Assembly (NCBI RefSeq): GCF_014805685.1
Contig: NC_060893.1
Span: forward strand, 10,723,773 to 10,787,772
Direction of reading: 5' to 3'
Source: Silurus meridionalis
Taxonomy: Eukaryota; Chordata; Actinopteri; Siluriformes; Siluridae
Length of the DNA stretch: 64,000 nucleotides
In this document: positions 26,643 to 40,900 of the stretch, piece after piece
Layout: every line of letters starts with the position of its first letter
How positions within the stretch are numbered: position 1 is the first letter of the stretch
Notes under the pieces: model-generated
The model's input: the letters and a program-made list of their open reading frames with translations, nothing else
The model's database searches: none
Told to the model about the DNA's origin: nothing
Program-made: the position numbers and the translations under genes

Positions 26643-28478
26643 GCAAGTACATATTACATGCTGCATATTTCAAAATCTTGGGGTGTAGGATAAATACGAG
26701 GAGGATCATGTGAAAGCCCTTTCCTCGCAGCCTTTTAAAAGAATGCAAACACACACATGGCTGTATATAACGTTGCTAATTACTCAGTTCGTAAAAAATG
26801 AACATTTGGACTTGGGGGGGTGGGGGTGGGGGGTTGAGTAGTAATGTGAGAGCTCACGTGAAGAGCAGCACAGCACTGCTGACACAAGGCATACACACTA
26901 ATGAAAGCTCAAACAAACTACTTGACCAAAGATAAGTCAGTAAATGTTCTTGTGTTACAATCTGCAGCCTGTACAAATGGAACACCGCATTCTATAGATT
27001 ACAACAATTAACACTAGTAAAAATATTCCCAGATTTTTGTAGGTGTAGTGACTGCATTAATAATTTATCCAGACAGCCACATATTGTAACGGCCGGAAAT
27101 CTGAAATGATTCAGAATAAAAACTAATACTCAGTTTAAGAGTAAACTTAGTATATGATCACAATAGTGAGGAACCCGTTGCTTGTGTCACTTATTATTAC
27201 TTACAGGTGTCGAAATACTACTTAACTCACTTTTGTTCTGTACTTTTCCTCTTTGCTCCTCATTCATTCTCACTTCTCTGCTGGTTGAGTCCCTGCCATA
27301 AATTCACATGGTGTGTACTACCATAGCCCTCTGGGGATGCTGACAGTGTATCTAAGAGCAGACATTTAAGGCGGGAGAGACAGAGGTTGATGTAGGTATT
27401 GCTGGGTCAGCAGCATACAACTGAATGCCTCAGCACCACAGCTTACTTAGGACAGGAGGGATGTAGCCACTCGACACAATGACAAGGATATTATCCAGCC
27501 TTGTGATGGCTTAACAAAACAAGCAGAGCAGTGGTATCATTTGCAGATTGCACACTGGAAGCCAGACTTGTATCTACTGCTTTTTTTTTTTTGAATGGCA
27601 CTCAAGATTCGGCTAAGATTACATTTTTTTTGTATTAGCTGCTGCCTGTTACCCATTTCCCCCAGAGTATCACCATTTCTTTGAGAGATGAATTAAACTA
27701 CCACCATCCTGCTAGAATTCTGGCATAAACCAGCATTAGAAAAGTAATGTTTTGCAAGCAAGAAAGCTTCATGGCATTGAAATCCATAAATGTCATTTAC
27801 GCTTTTTGTTTCCACTTAGCCACTTACTGAACAATCTCTTAAACCAAACTGTCATTAACCCTATACTCTAAAAGAACAAGGCTGGCAACAAGGGCTACTC
27901 CAAGCCAGTGCCTCCGCATAAGTTTCTATCCCAGTGCTGGAATGATAATTCAAAGGGAGAACCCTAGCAGTCTGGCGCTAGAAGAGCCCCCATGCTAATT
28001 CTCTAAATGGACTTTTAGACTCATTGGGATGTTGCCAAGAGTACATTTAACACTCATTCTGAGAGCTGGAGAGCTGTTTCAAAAAGACAATCTAAAACCC
28101 AATAAACACATGGTTTCTCTGCATGACAGAAATTAATCCAGTTGAATGGAGAGTAACTATTTTTTTAAATAAAAATAAATAAAGTACCCTCATACTGACA
28201 AAGTCAAATTTCAATCAACAAATAAATGTAAAAAATAGAAATTTTTCATTGTACTACATATATAGAAGCTTTAATACATGGTTCCTACAACCTATTTAAA
28301 ACAATATTCTAAAAGTCAAAACCCTTTACAATGCTAAAACCATTAACCATTCCAATAAACTCTGTATGAACAACAAATTACAACATAGCCTTAATGTCTA
28401 GAGTAAACCCGAAGGAACAAAAACAAGCGCGGTATGTACACTGATTAAAAGCATTTTCTGGTTTCATTCTTTTATTAT

Positions 28479-28484
<6 letters not shown>
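26640..28484. other. Non-coding stretch, no gene seen
   Basis: No coding exon or repeat family recognised apart from the short G-rich tract at 26814-26834. Confidence 0.45.

Positions 28485-28560
<76 letters not shown>
28485..28560. repeat. (TA)n microsatellite
   Basis: About 35 TA units ending in CACACA. The sequence is its own reverse complement and could extrude as a cruciform. Confidence 0.97.
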
Positions 28561-31500
28561 AATTTTGTCAAATTTGAGTTGAACTAGTGCGGCTTTTCCC
28601 ATCACATAAAAAAAAAAAAAAAAACCCTAATTGAGTGCATGGTAAGGCAACCTAATAAGATCCATATGAACAGTTCCTAATCAGGTCACTTTAAATAACC
28701 CCTTAAATCAAAGCTTGAGTAAGTTATTGCATGAAAAAGCCACACTTAGTACCTAGTACACTTACTACGGAGTTGAGTAGCCACGAGTGAGGTACAAGGC
28801 TGTGGGTTTACTGCACAGCAGGCATGCCACATAACAGTCTGGTGTACAGACACGGTCACTGATCTTGACTTCATGTAGAGCCAATAGTATCACCAGATTT
28901 AAGAAAATGTGCTCCCATGTGCTGAATTTATGTTTTGAGACACTGAACAAAAATCTAACAATCAAAATATTTTCTAATACTATTTCTAATGTGGCTAAAA
29001 AAAAGTATAAATATAACATGGTGTGGTCTTATAAGATCATAAAACAGGTGATTAAAAATGGGTATTTCTCAATAAAATAGGTTTATTAATCATGTCAACT
29101 CTTTTGCCACACCATATCTAATTAGGCAACAATTTAGAGTATTCTGTTCCGTTTTTTGACGTTTCTTTCTTCTTACCCCTTACTTTACAAGCCAGCCAGA
29201 GGTACGAACACTGCCAAAATGGCAGACAGAAAACAGATGTTTACACTAAAACCTAGCATGTGTGAGTGGACAGGATGATAAATGTAGTCCTGATGACATG
29301 TTTTTGTGTGTATGGAGAAGAATATAGTGGATACATTAGCAGGTAAATGTAAGTAACAAACAAAGAATAATTCTGGTGCAATCACTACCTGAAATGTGTT
29401 GGCTTTTCCACTGGGTTGATATTTTTTTACATTTTTATCATCTGGTTTGTTTGAAAAAACACAAGCATAATTTCCAGGTGTCTCCCATAAAAAAAATATA
29501 ATTATAATAAATATGCTACAGCTTATCTAAAGATGATACCTGATGATCTGTCACTAGTTAATTCAACTCAACTCCAAATAAAAATAAAAAAAAAACATAT
29601 TGTGGCATTTTATCCATTTCTTATTGTAACAGTCACTATTCGGCTAGTTTAGTACCATCTATCAGAAGAAAAAGCACATACACAGTTTGTAGGTCAATAT
29701 CATCCTGATCTGATTTAACCTTTCTTGTACCACTTTGTTGTCCATTTGTTCAAGAATCTCCTAAAGCATACTTGCATACAAATTTTTTCTTTTATATTAT
29801 AATCATTAAACAAATCGAAATGGTATTTAAATTATATTTTAATCTACAATACATAAACAAACAAAGATCATGTATTCTAACTTGTTTAAATGCCCAAATG
29901 GAAATCATAATATTTCAGGATTAGGCTTTGTGCTCAATATAAAATTGCATGGCAGAGCACACAGACATCAGTCTTCCACTAAACAGCACATGAAGAGGGA
30001 AAAAGAATGGCCAGATGGACCTCTGATTCAGTGGTTTAATTCTGAGGTTTCTTTCACTCACTTCATTGCCTTTTAGCATTTATTCACACAGCGTTAGCAC
30101 TGGCTTTGGGGAGTCCGATTACAAAATGCTGCCCTTTTCAAGTCTACTTGAGAGCACACAAGACAGTATCTCATAATCTTTAGCATAAAATCAATGATCC
30201 CCAGTGGTGAAAAGATAGGAGATTTAGATTTCCCAAAGAAAAAAAACAAAAAACAGATGCAGTCTGAATTAACATTATCTAGCAAATGAAAAGACAAGGT
30301 TAAATATAACACCAACAACCAAACAAGATATTTGAAAGAAAAACCCTGTACCATGCATAACATTTTTTAAAGGTAGCATTTAACTTTAGCTCTGGCCCTG
30401 GACTACATCCTGTCTTGCACATTCTAGGGTGTTTCCTGCACAAACACACCCACTTCAACGCAGGAAGGACTGTTAATTACGGATTAGTCAAATCAGGTGT
30501 GTTGGGGCAGGAAAAACAATAAAATGTCAAGAACAAGGGTTATCAGGACCAAGGAAGGGAGCCTCTGCTTTAGACTGTAGTGCATTATTCTCATTAGTCA
30601 ATCAGACCAAACAAAAATACCAATATTGTTCGAAATCTAACATTTTCAATAATTTCTGTTCTTTCAGAACTAGCCTATATAATGGATTTATTCCTTAAAT
30701 GCAAATGTGACTCACTACAGTAGATCAACCATACATTTGTTTTGTAGACAGGAAATAGAATTGAATAGAACTTTGCCAACCTTCTTTCCTCACCTTAAGC
30801 TAAATGACTAATATAAAAACCCAGCAAACCTGTTTTGCTGTGAGAAACTTTTAGCAACATGGTTTACACCTGTACACTTTTGCCCTTTAGAGGTCAGTGT
30901 ATTCTGACTAATCGCCTTTATCCTATGACATTTCTATGCTGATGATCTTGGTCTTTTTCAGGACAACTAAACAGCTATACTAAGAGATTTTGAAGTTGCA
31001 TAAAGGCAGCGTCTCTACAACTATGATAATCTTCTGAAAGAGGTTCCAGAGACTTATAGACTCTACACCAGGGCACTCTGAATCTGTTCACCTATCATCT
31101 TACTAAAACACTTTAATTTGTCAACCATCTGGTGTTCCTGCATGCGCAGCATTATACAGTAACCCAGCACAGATATAGCTGTGATCTATCTCAAAGTTCT
31201 TGCAGAATCCTTCAGCAGCACATCAGAACTGTATCACTGATCATCCTCACCATCTTGCTTGTCTTCATCATCATTAACATGATTATAAATCACTATCAGC
31301 TACAGAGATCACCGTTTGATTATCATCAGGCTCTTTCTCATCACCATCACTACCACATTTCATAATAACCTCTCTCCAGTTACACTGCATAAACAGTGGC
31401 CGTCTTAAAGTTTCCAACTGCATGCTATAAAAAGTCCACCGTAGTGAGGCAAACAATGACTCTCATAATGGAAACTTTCACCAACACCCAGAAGACCCAA

Positions 31501-32177
31501 AACTGTAGCCCAGCAACAAAACCAAAGGTATACATGGGTCCTAATCACTCAATATGATGATGCATGGCTTTAACACTATTGCTCTTCCTTGTATTATTGT
31601 GCTCACGCCTGAGTCGAAAGTCCCTCGGAAAAGCTTGGTCTTTGTGGGAGGACAGGAAATGAGAAGAGTGCTGGAAAATGTGGACGAGGCGTGAATAATT
31701 TCAACAATGAGACCCTCACTGTGAATCCCCACCCCCACCCTAGAGATCGAGGGAACAAGTGATATTACTGTTCAGTGAAATCCACTGTATTTCCTGAAAC
31801 ACACAGCTCATCTAAAAGTGAAGGTGTGTGCTTTTCTATTGTTTCTAGTAGAAATAACAAATCATGCAGACCTCATTTTATATACACTGTATGTCTTTGT
31901 GAAAATGGGTCCCAAACACTTGTGTGTCCTATTCCAAAGACCTTTAGGAGAAGGTCCAGAGAAGCAGCCTCTTATTAAGTGTACTCAAGTGAAGAGGCCT
32001 TATGAACTCCAATGTATTCACCTAAACAGCAGCACCAGAGGCTAAAAACAGCATGGTGCTTTCCTTCACTTTGCCTATTGACCTATAAAAATCCTCTTGG
32101 TTGAACTTTAAATGAAACCTTTATACATAAATCATTATAACTGTTCTTAGAGAGCTTTACTATTGGGTGACTTTTTA
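28561..32177. other. Non-coding stretch, no gene seen
   Basis: AT-rich, with only short chance reading frames. No repeat family recognised before the MITE at 32186. Confidence 0.45.
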
Positions 32178-32185
32178 GTTTGTAT

Positions 32186-32371
32186 TAGGGCTGAAACAAT
32201 TCCTCAAGTAATTTGAATACAAAAAACATGAGAAGGAAACTACCGGTAATTATTTGTTCCTTTTAGTTTGCTCTTTAATGAATAAAAGTACTTTTATTCA
32301 ATTACTCTATTAAACGATGGACTAATCAGTAGAATACTCTATTACTAAAATAATCGATAGCTGCAGAACTA
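32186..32371 (+). mobile_element. Short non-autonomous hAT-like element (MITE)
   Basis: The 186 bp element begins TAGGGCTGAAAC and ends GCTGCAGAACTA, imperfect inverted ends of the kind seen in many fish hAT MITEs. The interior holds ATTACTAAAATAATCGAT near the right end. It is flanked by an 8 bp target duplication with one mismatch: GTTTGTAT at 32178-32185 and GTTTGCAT at 32372-32379. The 8 bp size is the hAT hallmark. There is no coding capacity, so movement would have needed transposase from another element. Confidence 0.8.
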
Positions 32372-32661
32372 GTTTGCATAAATGTATTATGTCTCAAAGC
32401 TACAATAAAATGAACATTATTTTCTACGTTTTTTTATTGAAAATGTCAGCTATTGAGAATGAACACTTACATCAAGAACTGCTATTAGATTACAAAAGCA
32501 CATTCAGGGTTCATTGAAAGTTTCAGCAAAAGCTGTACTATTTAGCATCTTTAGGGGGAGGTCTTGTGTTGTTACAGGAGAATTTACTTTCACATGGCAG
32601 TTATATAGTCATTCTAGTAGTGCCAAATATAGCAGGTAACACAAAATAAAATTATTTTATT

Positions 32662-32706
32662 CTTATTATTATTATTATTTTATCATCATTATTATTATTA
32701 TATTAT
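32662..32706. repeat. (TTA)n microsatellite, imperfect
   Basis: TTA/ATT units interrupted by TCATCA. Confidence 0.85.
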
Positions 32707-33019
32707 TTAAAAAAAACTGGAGGAAATTCAAGCTCTAGCTGGGGCATAATGTATTCATCAGGCCTGGCCCTCTAAAACACAGCAACCACAAAGACCCAGA
32801 CTTTTGGTGTACTGGGCATGTGGCAGTTTAGCAATTTGCCAAAAACACCCACACAACTGCACATTAACAATCAATTCAGCACAATCATGTTTGGCTCTTT
32901 CTCACTCTGATGACTCTTGAGCTCTTTGCTTTCCCACTGCACCAACAGATGATAGGACTCATTTATCAACATAAAAAAATGGTTCTTAACTGTTTCTTAT
33001 GCATAAAATATTGAATTCT

Positions 33020-33021
<2 letters not shown>

Positions 33022-33079
<58 letters not shown>
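33022..33079. repeat. (CA)n microsatellite
   Basis: About 29 uninterrupted CA units. Confidence 0.97.
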
Positions 33080-33083
<4 letters not shown>

Positions 33084-34833
33084 CTGAAATCAAACGTATG
33101 TGTGGATCATACACAATACATTTTAATAAATACCAACCGTTCACACCCACTGTGTATGTTACTTTTAATTTATAAAAGATGTCCACAATTAACAATATAT
33201 ATATAGTATGCAGGTACAACACAATTAGCACCACCAGGGAATGTGCAAAATACTCTTATTTATTAATTTTTTGATATTGACCAGTAGGGAAAGATTTATC
33301 TGGTCCATTTAATTGTGTGTTGTTCAACATAAAAACAAATGTCAGCTACACTTTCACAACATGGAAGCTGTTTACATTTCCAAAACCAAAATAATTTTCA
33401 GATGCCACTATAATGTTGGTAAAAGTGAAATTATGCTAATGATGTCCGGAAACCCAGTGATTGAATTTAAGTCCTGATTCACCATTGTGTGCTCTGCATC
33501 AGTGCAGCAGCATTGGATTGGTTTGGCCAAGAGAAATGGTGACCGCAAACAATACAGGCAAAATCTTACCCAATGATTGTTGAGCAAACATCTACTTCAT
33601 TTTTAATTTCCCTCTGCACTCTTCGAGTCTAAAACCCTTATGGGTTATTTGGTTTTCCAAATGAAAGAATCCTAAAAGTTTAATTTTCCAAATTACCCCC
33701 TATTTTTTTTCCTAGCTGTATGAATATTTTTTAAGCACAGCTTAGTATTGAAAGCACCTTGACTTTCCTGGTATTGCTTTTGTGTATCTTATTTCCCCCT
33801 CACCTACTTGCTCCCTCCTACTAGTGGCAAAAATGTATTTCATGTTATTAGAACTGGTTTCAAGAGTGGGTATCTGCATAAACCACATAGTGCTGACAGC
33901 TATATCATCAGAGTGCCCACCCCCCACCAAAAAAACCACCAAAGCCGACATCTGTTAGTGAAACGGGATCTTTGGTCTCCTTCTTCAACAAGCTGTTTGT
34001 GGTTACCAAATGACCACAAACATTTGAATATGAATTTATTACATTTAATTGAAAACCAACTAACAGATTCCATAGACTTTCAGATTATTAGCTGTTTAGC
34101 CCCATGATTTAAACAAACATGCACCAACACCGATCTCTTTGTTTAGGGTTGAGCATATATTAACCATGTGTACACAATGCATATTTTTTTTTTTTTTTTT
34201 TTTTTTTCTCCCCATATTTTTTTTTACTGAAGGTACACAATGGTGTGAAAACATAATTAATAAATGAACGCCCAGGCCTGGGGGGCACGGAACAAGTGCA
34301 GCAATAGAAAAATTGCTTTCTCAGTGGATTGCAGTAGGAAACTGAACATCTCTCTGGCAAATACATGACAACTTATCATTCATTTAAAGGCTACAATTAT
34401 GTTTAGAAAAAAAGGGCTGGTTTTTGTAATGGATGAACTGCAGGATTGTCACCTTTCTCCTCCAGAATAACCGGACAATGTCTCTTAGTTTCTTATTCAT
34501 TATAACTAAATCATAAAAATAATAATAAACCCTTAAATGTTCCAGGGTGAAAGAAAATGACAAATCATGCATGGCTGCTTGTATTCAAGTAAAAGAGTAT
34601 TAAAGATTTTAAACGTGTTTCATGCAGCATTTCACTGAAGACAAGAATACACCAAGCAGTGTGAAATAGGACCTCAACTAGTGCTATAGTATTTCAAATG
34701 TCCATTAATATATCAGTCATAACTAATAGACTGGATTAAACTGCATAATAAAGTAAATTAATTGAATTCATTTAATCAAATGAAACATTATGAATAATAC
34801 AGTAAACAAGTTTGGTATTTCCCTCTACCATGC
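33080..34833. other. Non-coding stretch, no gene seen
   Basis: Contains a T homopolymer (about 34184-34207). No coding exon recognised. Confidence 0.45.
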
Positions 34834-35024
34834 AGGCTCCCTAGTGGCACATCCAGTGGCAGTGTTGCTTCTGTTATAAGGAAGTTATGAGTTTGTATCC
34901 TGACAAATCCAAAGCCACCTCAACCAGCCTGGATACCAAGAGGGCACAATTACCTCTGCTTTCTGGGTAGGAAGGATAATGCTACTCCTGCACCAGTTAA
35001 CCAGAACAATGCTAATTAATTATG
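34834..35024 (+). mobile_element. tRNA-derived SINE, degraded
   Basis: The left part has an A-box-like TAGTGGCACATCCAGTGG and, about 40 bp on, a B-box-like AGTTTGTATCC (34890-34900), which matches most of the GGTTCGANTCC consensus for RNA polymerase III promoters. A non-tRNA body follows (CTCTGCTTTCTGGGTAGGAA, then CTCCTGCACCAG), wording that recurs in fish genomes as I recall it. No clear target duplication was identified. It does not fold as an intact tRNA gene. Confidence 0.5.
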
Positions 35025-35239
35025 GCAGGATAAAAGTAGTGAGAGCTAAGAGTGTACAGCCATCCTGTAGCATTGTTTGAAGAGCTGTTTGCAAAGATGT
35101 AGTGATTTCACAGATATGGAAGTAGCAGGTATTGCATTTTCAGTCTATTAGCTATTGTGCAATGGAAGATAAATAGCTACATAGTTAGCAATTGTATAAA
35201 ATAATCGATTCATGGAGATGTAAAGGTATACACATATTT

Positions 35240-35690
35240 GTATCGAAATTTTAGATACAGGGCTTTCGGTTCGGGTGCACATAGTTACAATTTGAGTTCC
35301 CTCAGGAAGGTATTAATTGGTGAACTGAGAATTAGTTTAGTCTCTGCCTCACACTTTGAGGGATTTTTTTTTATTATTAATATTATTATTAATATTATTA
35401 TTATTATTATTATACATAGACAACAACAATGCCAGTGGTATAAAAAAAAAACTAGAGTTAGCACAGTGTCACTGTGGATACTCACTCAGTACCCGAAATA
35501 AGATTTATTTTGCGCATGCATGAAAACGCTAAAGAAGCAATATAGCTATTATTAGCCGCTAACCAGGAAGTGGCTAACAGCTAACACGATGGATTCTTTA
35601 GCGTTTATGTCCAGCTTTTTTGACAATTCTGCATATGAAGAGAGTGAAGGAATGAAGACATTTGTTAAAACTATGCTAAGATAAGTAGAA
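35240..35690 (+). mobile_element. Possible DNA-transposon remnant (hAT-like?), uncertain
   Basis: The stretch starts with TATCGAAATTTTAGATACAG and GGCTTTCGGTTCGGGTGCAC, a style seen in fish DNA-transposon ends. Its right part holds a perfect 13 bp inverted repeat (35524-35536 and 35594-35606, AAACGCTAAAGAA) that overlaps the start of a 31-codon reading frame (35589-35684, MDSLAFMSSFFDNSAYEE onward). An ATT microsatellite (35371-35413) interrupts the middle. Without a database match I cannot assign the family, and neither end is defined. Confidence 0.3.
35371..35413. repeat. (ATT)n microsatellite
   Basis: Imperfect ATT/TTA array. Confidence 0.9.
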
Positions 35691-35716
35691 CAGTAAAGTA
35701 AAACATCTTTAGAAAA

Positions 35717-35717
<1 letters not shown>

Positions 35718-35768
<51 letters not shown>
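35718..35768. repeat. (CA)n microsatellite
   Basis: About 25 uninterrupted CA units. Confidence 0.97.
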
Positions 35769-37046
<1,278 letters not shown>

Positions 37047-39689
37047 CAAGCAATGACATTACACAACATTTAACTGTACTTATAAGACACAGGCAGCAAA
37101 CAAAAAGATCACTTCTTAAATCTTAGAGAGGTCTTACATCAGTGGAATGCAAGTACTCAATTTCACAAGAGTTAACCAAAAAACTATACAATCAGGCATG
37201 ACTTCATCAGGCTATCAGGGCTGTGTTTTATCCAGGGCCATGTGCTGGAGAACTGCGTGATCTCATGCATCAAAGTGAGTGAAAGAGTTACTACATGCCA
37301 TGTTGGCAGTGAGCCAACAATGATATCTGCACAGCAATAGAAAGGTTCTAAAATACTGCATCTATCCTGTAGAGTGCTTTTTTAAAGACCCCAAAATGCA
37401 AATGTGTAACGACCTTTTTTTTTTTTTTTTGTCTTGGCAGTGCAGTGAGAGCAAATGCTGTCATGATCTTCTCTCTGCTCTTATTTGGTGCATGATGCTA
37501 CTGGAATCATCAGATTTTATCAGCACCTCTGTAGAGGCAAGAGCCATATCCCAGTTTAAGACACATGCTGTGCGCAGAACTAATTATAGCCACATATAAG
37601 GAAGATTGAGAGCAGGTGTTAGCAAAAGTTGCAAGACTACAAGGGAGGAAGAGTGGTCATGCAAAGTGGTTAGTAAAAACCTTCAACTAGCTTGTGATAA
37701 CTAGTTAAAAGGATTTTTTACGTTTCCCTCTTTTGGCCCATGTCCAAATAGGTCCTCTTCGCTAGTCTTTTCTATAATGTAAACATTAAGAGTTTTGTCT
37801 ACCACTGACTGATCAAAACTTTAACACAGCCCGCCTATATAAGAGTTTTTTTTTTTATTGCAGCAGGTCTTAAAAAGGAAACAGCTACAAAGCCAATCAC
37901 CCTGTCCTAATTATGCTCCTCGATCACAAGTCTCTTCACTTCCACAAATTCATATTCCTAACATCAATCAGCCAATAACACAATGAGCCAGACACAAAGT
38001 GCCCTAAGCCTATGATTGTCCTTAGTCTTTTCCAGGAGGAAGGAAAAAAGAACAGCATTTAGATCACAGACCTGACCTCATATAACTGCCAGAAAGCCCA
38101 TTGCACAGCAGTATTAAACATCCGTCTCTTCCTGTCATACAGCATGACTGGCTTCCCACCCACTGCCTACATTACCTACTACACGTCACACAGCACTGAT
38201 ATGCCATGTGTTAAGATTAAAAGTAGCAGCAAAAAAACCAGGGTTAAATTATATCAAAATCAAACTTTTGTTTAGTAAAACTGGCATTTTTTTTTCTTCA
38301 AACTGTACATTGTGGGTAGCAATTCCCATTAAAGTTTCTGCTGAACACTGAACACACTATATGAATGACAAAACAAGACGAAAGGTATTCGTAAGAAAGC
38401 CATTATGCAAATATCATTTTTTTAGAAATACACTTTTATAAAAAAATAAAATAAAAAAAAAAACACTTTCTAGAAGACTCCCACACACTTTTTTTATGCA
38501 CCATCATGTCTGCCAACATCAACTGTCAAACAGTATCTAATCAAGAACAGGTTTACAACGCTGCTCCTAGATTAACCCCATCCCTGCACATTGTAGTGTT
38601 CTCAGTGTTCTTCAACGCTGTTAAACAAGCTGAAACCCAGGGGTGTTAAAGCAAAGTAAAGCCAAAGACCCACAGGATTGAGAGGTACTCCAGGAACATG
38701 GTTGGCATACAATATGGTTCCTATCATAGTAACCATGCCAACAATCTACAACCTTCTAATATACAAATGATTCTAAATGTGATTGCTTCAAATCTGTGTG
38801 TGTGTTCCTTTCCAGCTGAGCATAATGTGCATGTCCTTCAACATCACATGCATTCGGGATGAGGAATGTATTAGAAAATGTCAAAACATATGACAAACAA
38901 TGCACTGTTGTAGGTCCACATCAGTCTTGATATTTATACTTGCTATCACAATGCAGCATCCATAGAAAACCTGGAACAAATGGAGTGTCGTCTGAACCGG
39001 TCTGTATTTTTTTTACATCATATAAATATTTCACTCATTGCAGAAACAAAAACAAAAGAACGCAAGCATGAGGTCAACTCTCGGAATGTTTCAATGTACA
39101 CAACAGGGGTGTCTGATCTTATCAGTGGCTCCTGCTTGGCTGGAACAAAAACCTACTGCCACACTGACCCTTTTCAAAAAAGACTGGACAAACCCCTAAT
39201 AGGCTTGAAAACAATTACTTCGGCAGTTAGGCCTGGTCCTGAATTCAGACATGTTCAGACAAAGGGGTCTATGACTCCCCGTTCAGAGGGGTGTGGTGCT
39301 TTTCCAGCAACATCACCACAAGGGAAAATGCAAGACCTACACCTCTTCTTCAAGGACAACTTCATAGAAACTAGGTTCTTGATCAGATGAAGGAGACTAG
39401 GTTTAACTGGATGGGTGATTAGTTGCCTAGACGAGTAGACAGGCTTGTGTCTTCCCATTATATACAGTATTAAGGTGTGTATGTTTGTGTGAGATCTGAT
39501 ATTGCAGTGAAGCAGATGGAGAATATTGGAGAGAGAAACACGGGATGGATTCGGTTTAGGATCACATCAGATTTGAGTAGGATCGAATGCACCTTTATGG
39601 GGGAAGGGGGGAATTCATAACTTGTATTCCTAGGATTTTTTCCCCTCTTACATCTTTCCAGGATGAATGTCAGTTCATTTGAGCAAATG
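37047..39689. other. Non-coding stretch, no gene seen
   Basis: The longest open frame (38980-39390) has no recognisable domain and no splice or promoter context, so I do not call it a gene. Confidence 0.45.
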
Positions 39690-40038
39690 CTCGACCGGTC
39701 ACGGAACTATCGATTATCCCAAATGGATCTCAAACAAACAGAAAAACAGCCCCGATGATGACAGCGACCTCCATTTCCGATCGCTTTCTCGGCATTTTTT
39801 ACACCAGAGCACTGAGTGTGTAACATTCACAGCGTGTCAAATACCCGGCGCTGTTACACACACACACACACACAGGAAAGAGTGGCCTCGATAGATAAAA
39901 AAGCTTGGGAATGTAGCGGTGTGCACGGACAGGAAAGCAGAGATCGCGTTAATATGGCGGCGTTACATTTCGCCCTTTAGCGATGACCCCCATCCAGCGT
40001 TCAAGTCGTTAAAAGCGAGTTTGCGTGGATCGGATCTT

Positions 40039-40065
40039 CACACACACACACACACACACACACAC
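40039..40065. repeat. (CA)n microsatellite
   Basis: About 13 CA units inside the CpG-rich region. Confidence 0.95.
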
Positions 40066-40312
40066 GACCGTGTCCAATGTTAAAGCTAGGAGCTGGCACG
40101 AGCGTGAGGGTGTTGCTCGATAGATGTTTGACCCATCTGTCAACACATCAAGCCGACAGAATGCTGGCCAAACCCTCAAACACGCCGGATTTGATCAGAA
40201 ACTGCATGCAAAAACAAAATAGATACATATTGGAGTTGACGCTGTTCGGCGTGCACAACATGCCAAATAAGGGCCATCTTGCATGGAGGTCCAGTTTTGG
40301 AGATTGGCTACG

Positions 40313-40313
<1 letters not shown>

Positions 40314-40351
<38 letters not shown>

Positions 40352-40367
40352 ACACACACACACACAT
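40314..40367. repeat. (CA)n microsatellite with TA interruption
   Basis: Two CA runs separated by CATACA. Confidence 0.95.
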
Positions 40368-40584
40368 AGATTTCCCGGGGCCAGAAGTAATGATCCACAT
40401 TTCACATTTAGAAACACGCCTGCTGAGATCAGACGCCCATTCATACTCCATCACACGCCGTATCCTTCACACTGCGCTATAATCCAGCATTGCATCCAGC
40501 ATTTTCAATTCCTACCGCTTAAAAAATAAACGACAACCAAACAATTTCCATTGCATGCAAAAGCCGCAAATGGACCATTCGTAC

Positions 40585-40775
40585 CTGAGATCCAGCAGCG
40601 TGGTGCATGAGAGAGGAGCTGGTGTAGAGAGGCAGAGTGTGTGTGTGTGTGCTTCTCCAACCTCTCAGTACACTAGAGCTCCGCCCTTCTTATTAAGCCC
40701 CCTCATCCAAATCAAACGCTACTAATGGAAGGCGAGAGGGACAGGCAATCCATCAGCACCCCAATCACGTCTCCT
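40585..40775 (-). other. Putative first exon of a leftward gene, identity unknown
   Basis: The minus strand reads into a splice donor CAG|GTACGA with the exon ending at 40585. Just before it, an ATG at 40606-40608 (minus strand) opens eight codons (MHHAAGSQ) that run exactly to the donor in phase 0. The exon could therefore be coding, or it could be 5' untranslated sequence with a chance ATG. The 5' boundary is a guess: about 30 bp downstream of the TATAAATAAA at 40801-40810, or nearer 40665 if the TTAATAAG beside the GC box is used. No further exon was recognised to the left. By mammalian synteny (C2CD4B and TLN2 head-to-head) a tln2 orthologue is one candidate. Confidence 0.4.
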
Positions 40776-40900
40776 TCACCGCCGACCTCACTCTGTGCAC
40801 TTTATTTATACCGTGCTTTGTGTGCGTTTCATTAAAGTGGCTTTATGCGAGCAGTGCGCTCGAGCCTTATTTCACTCTTAAAGAGATATGAACTGTGCGC

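Larger units (their letters stand above)
39690..40900. promoter_or_regulatory. CpG-rich region, likely promoter and first intron of a minus-strand gene
   Basis: CpG dinucleotides are much denser here than in neighbouring sequence (for example GGCGGCGTTACATTTCGCCC near 39957, CGATCGCTTTCTCGG near 39777). Minus-strand motifs include a TATAAATAAA box (40801-40810 on the +), an inverted CCAAT at 40770-40774 and a GC box (CCGCCC on + at 40681-40686) beside a TTAATAAG sequence. A splice donor at 40584/40585 fits transcription to the left. Three CA microsatellites (39856-39874, 40039-40065, 40314-40367) lie in the presumed intron. This layout suggests the 5' end of a gene running leftward. Its identity is not shown by the sequence. 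Confidence 0.6.

Noticed and set aside
38980..39390. 136-codon open frame on the + strand
   Set aside because: No recognisable domain, promoter, or splice context; amino-acid order looks random.
40077..40529. 150-codon open frame through the CA repeat
   Set aside because: Length is inflated by a (TH)n stretch from the microsatellite, and it lies in the presumed first intron of a minus-strand gene.
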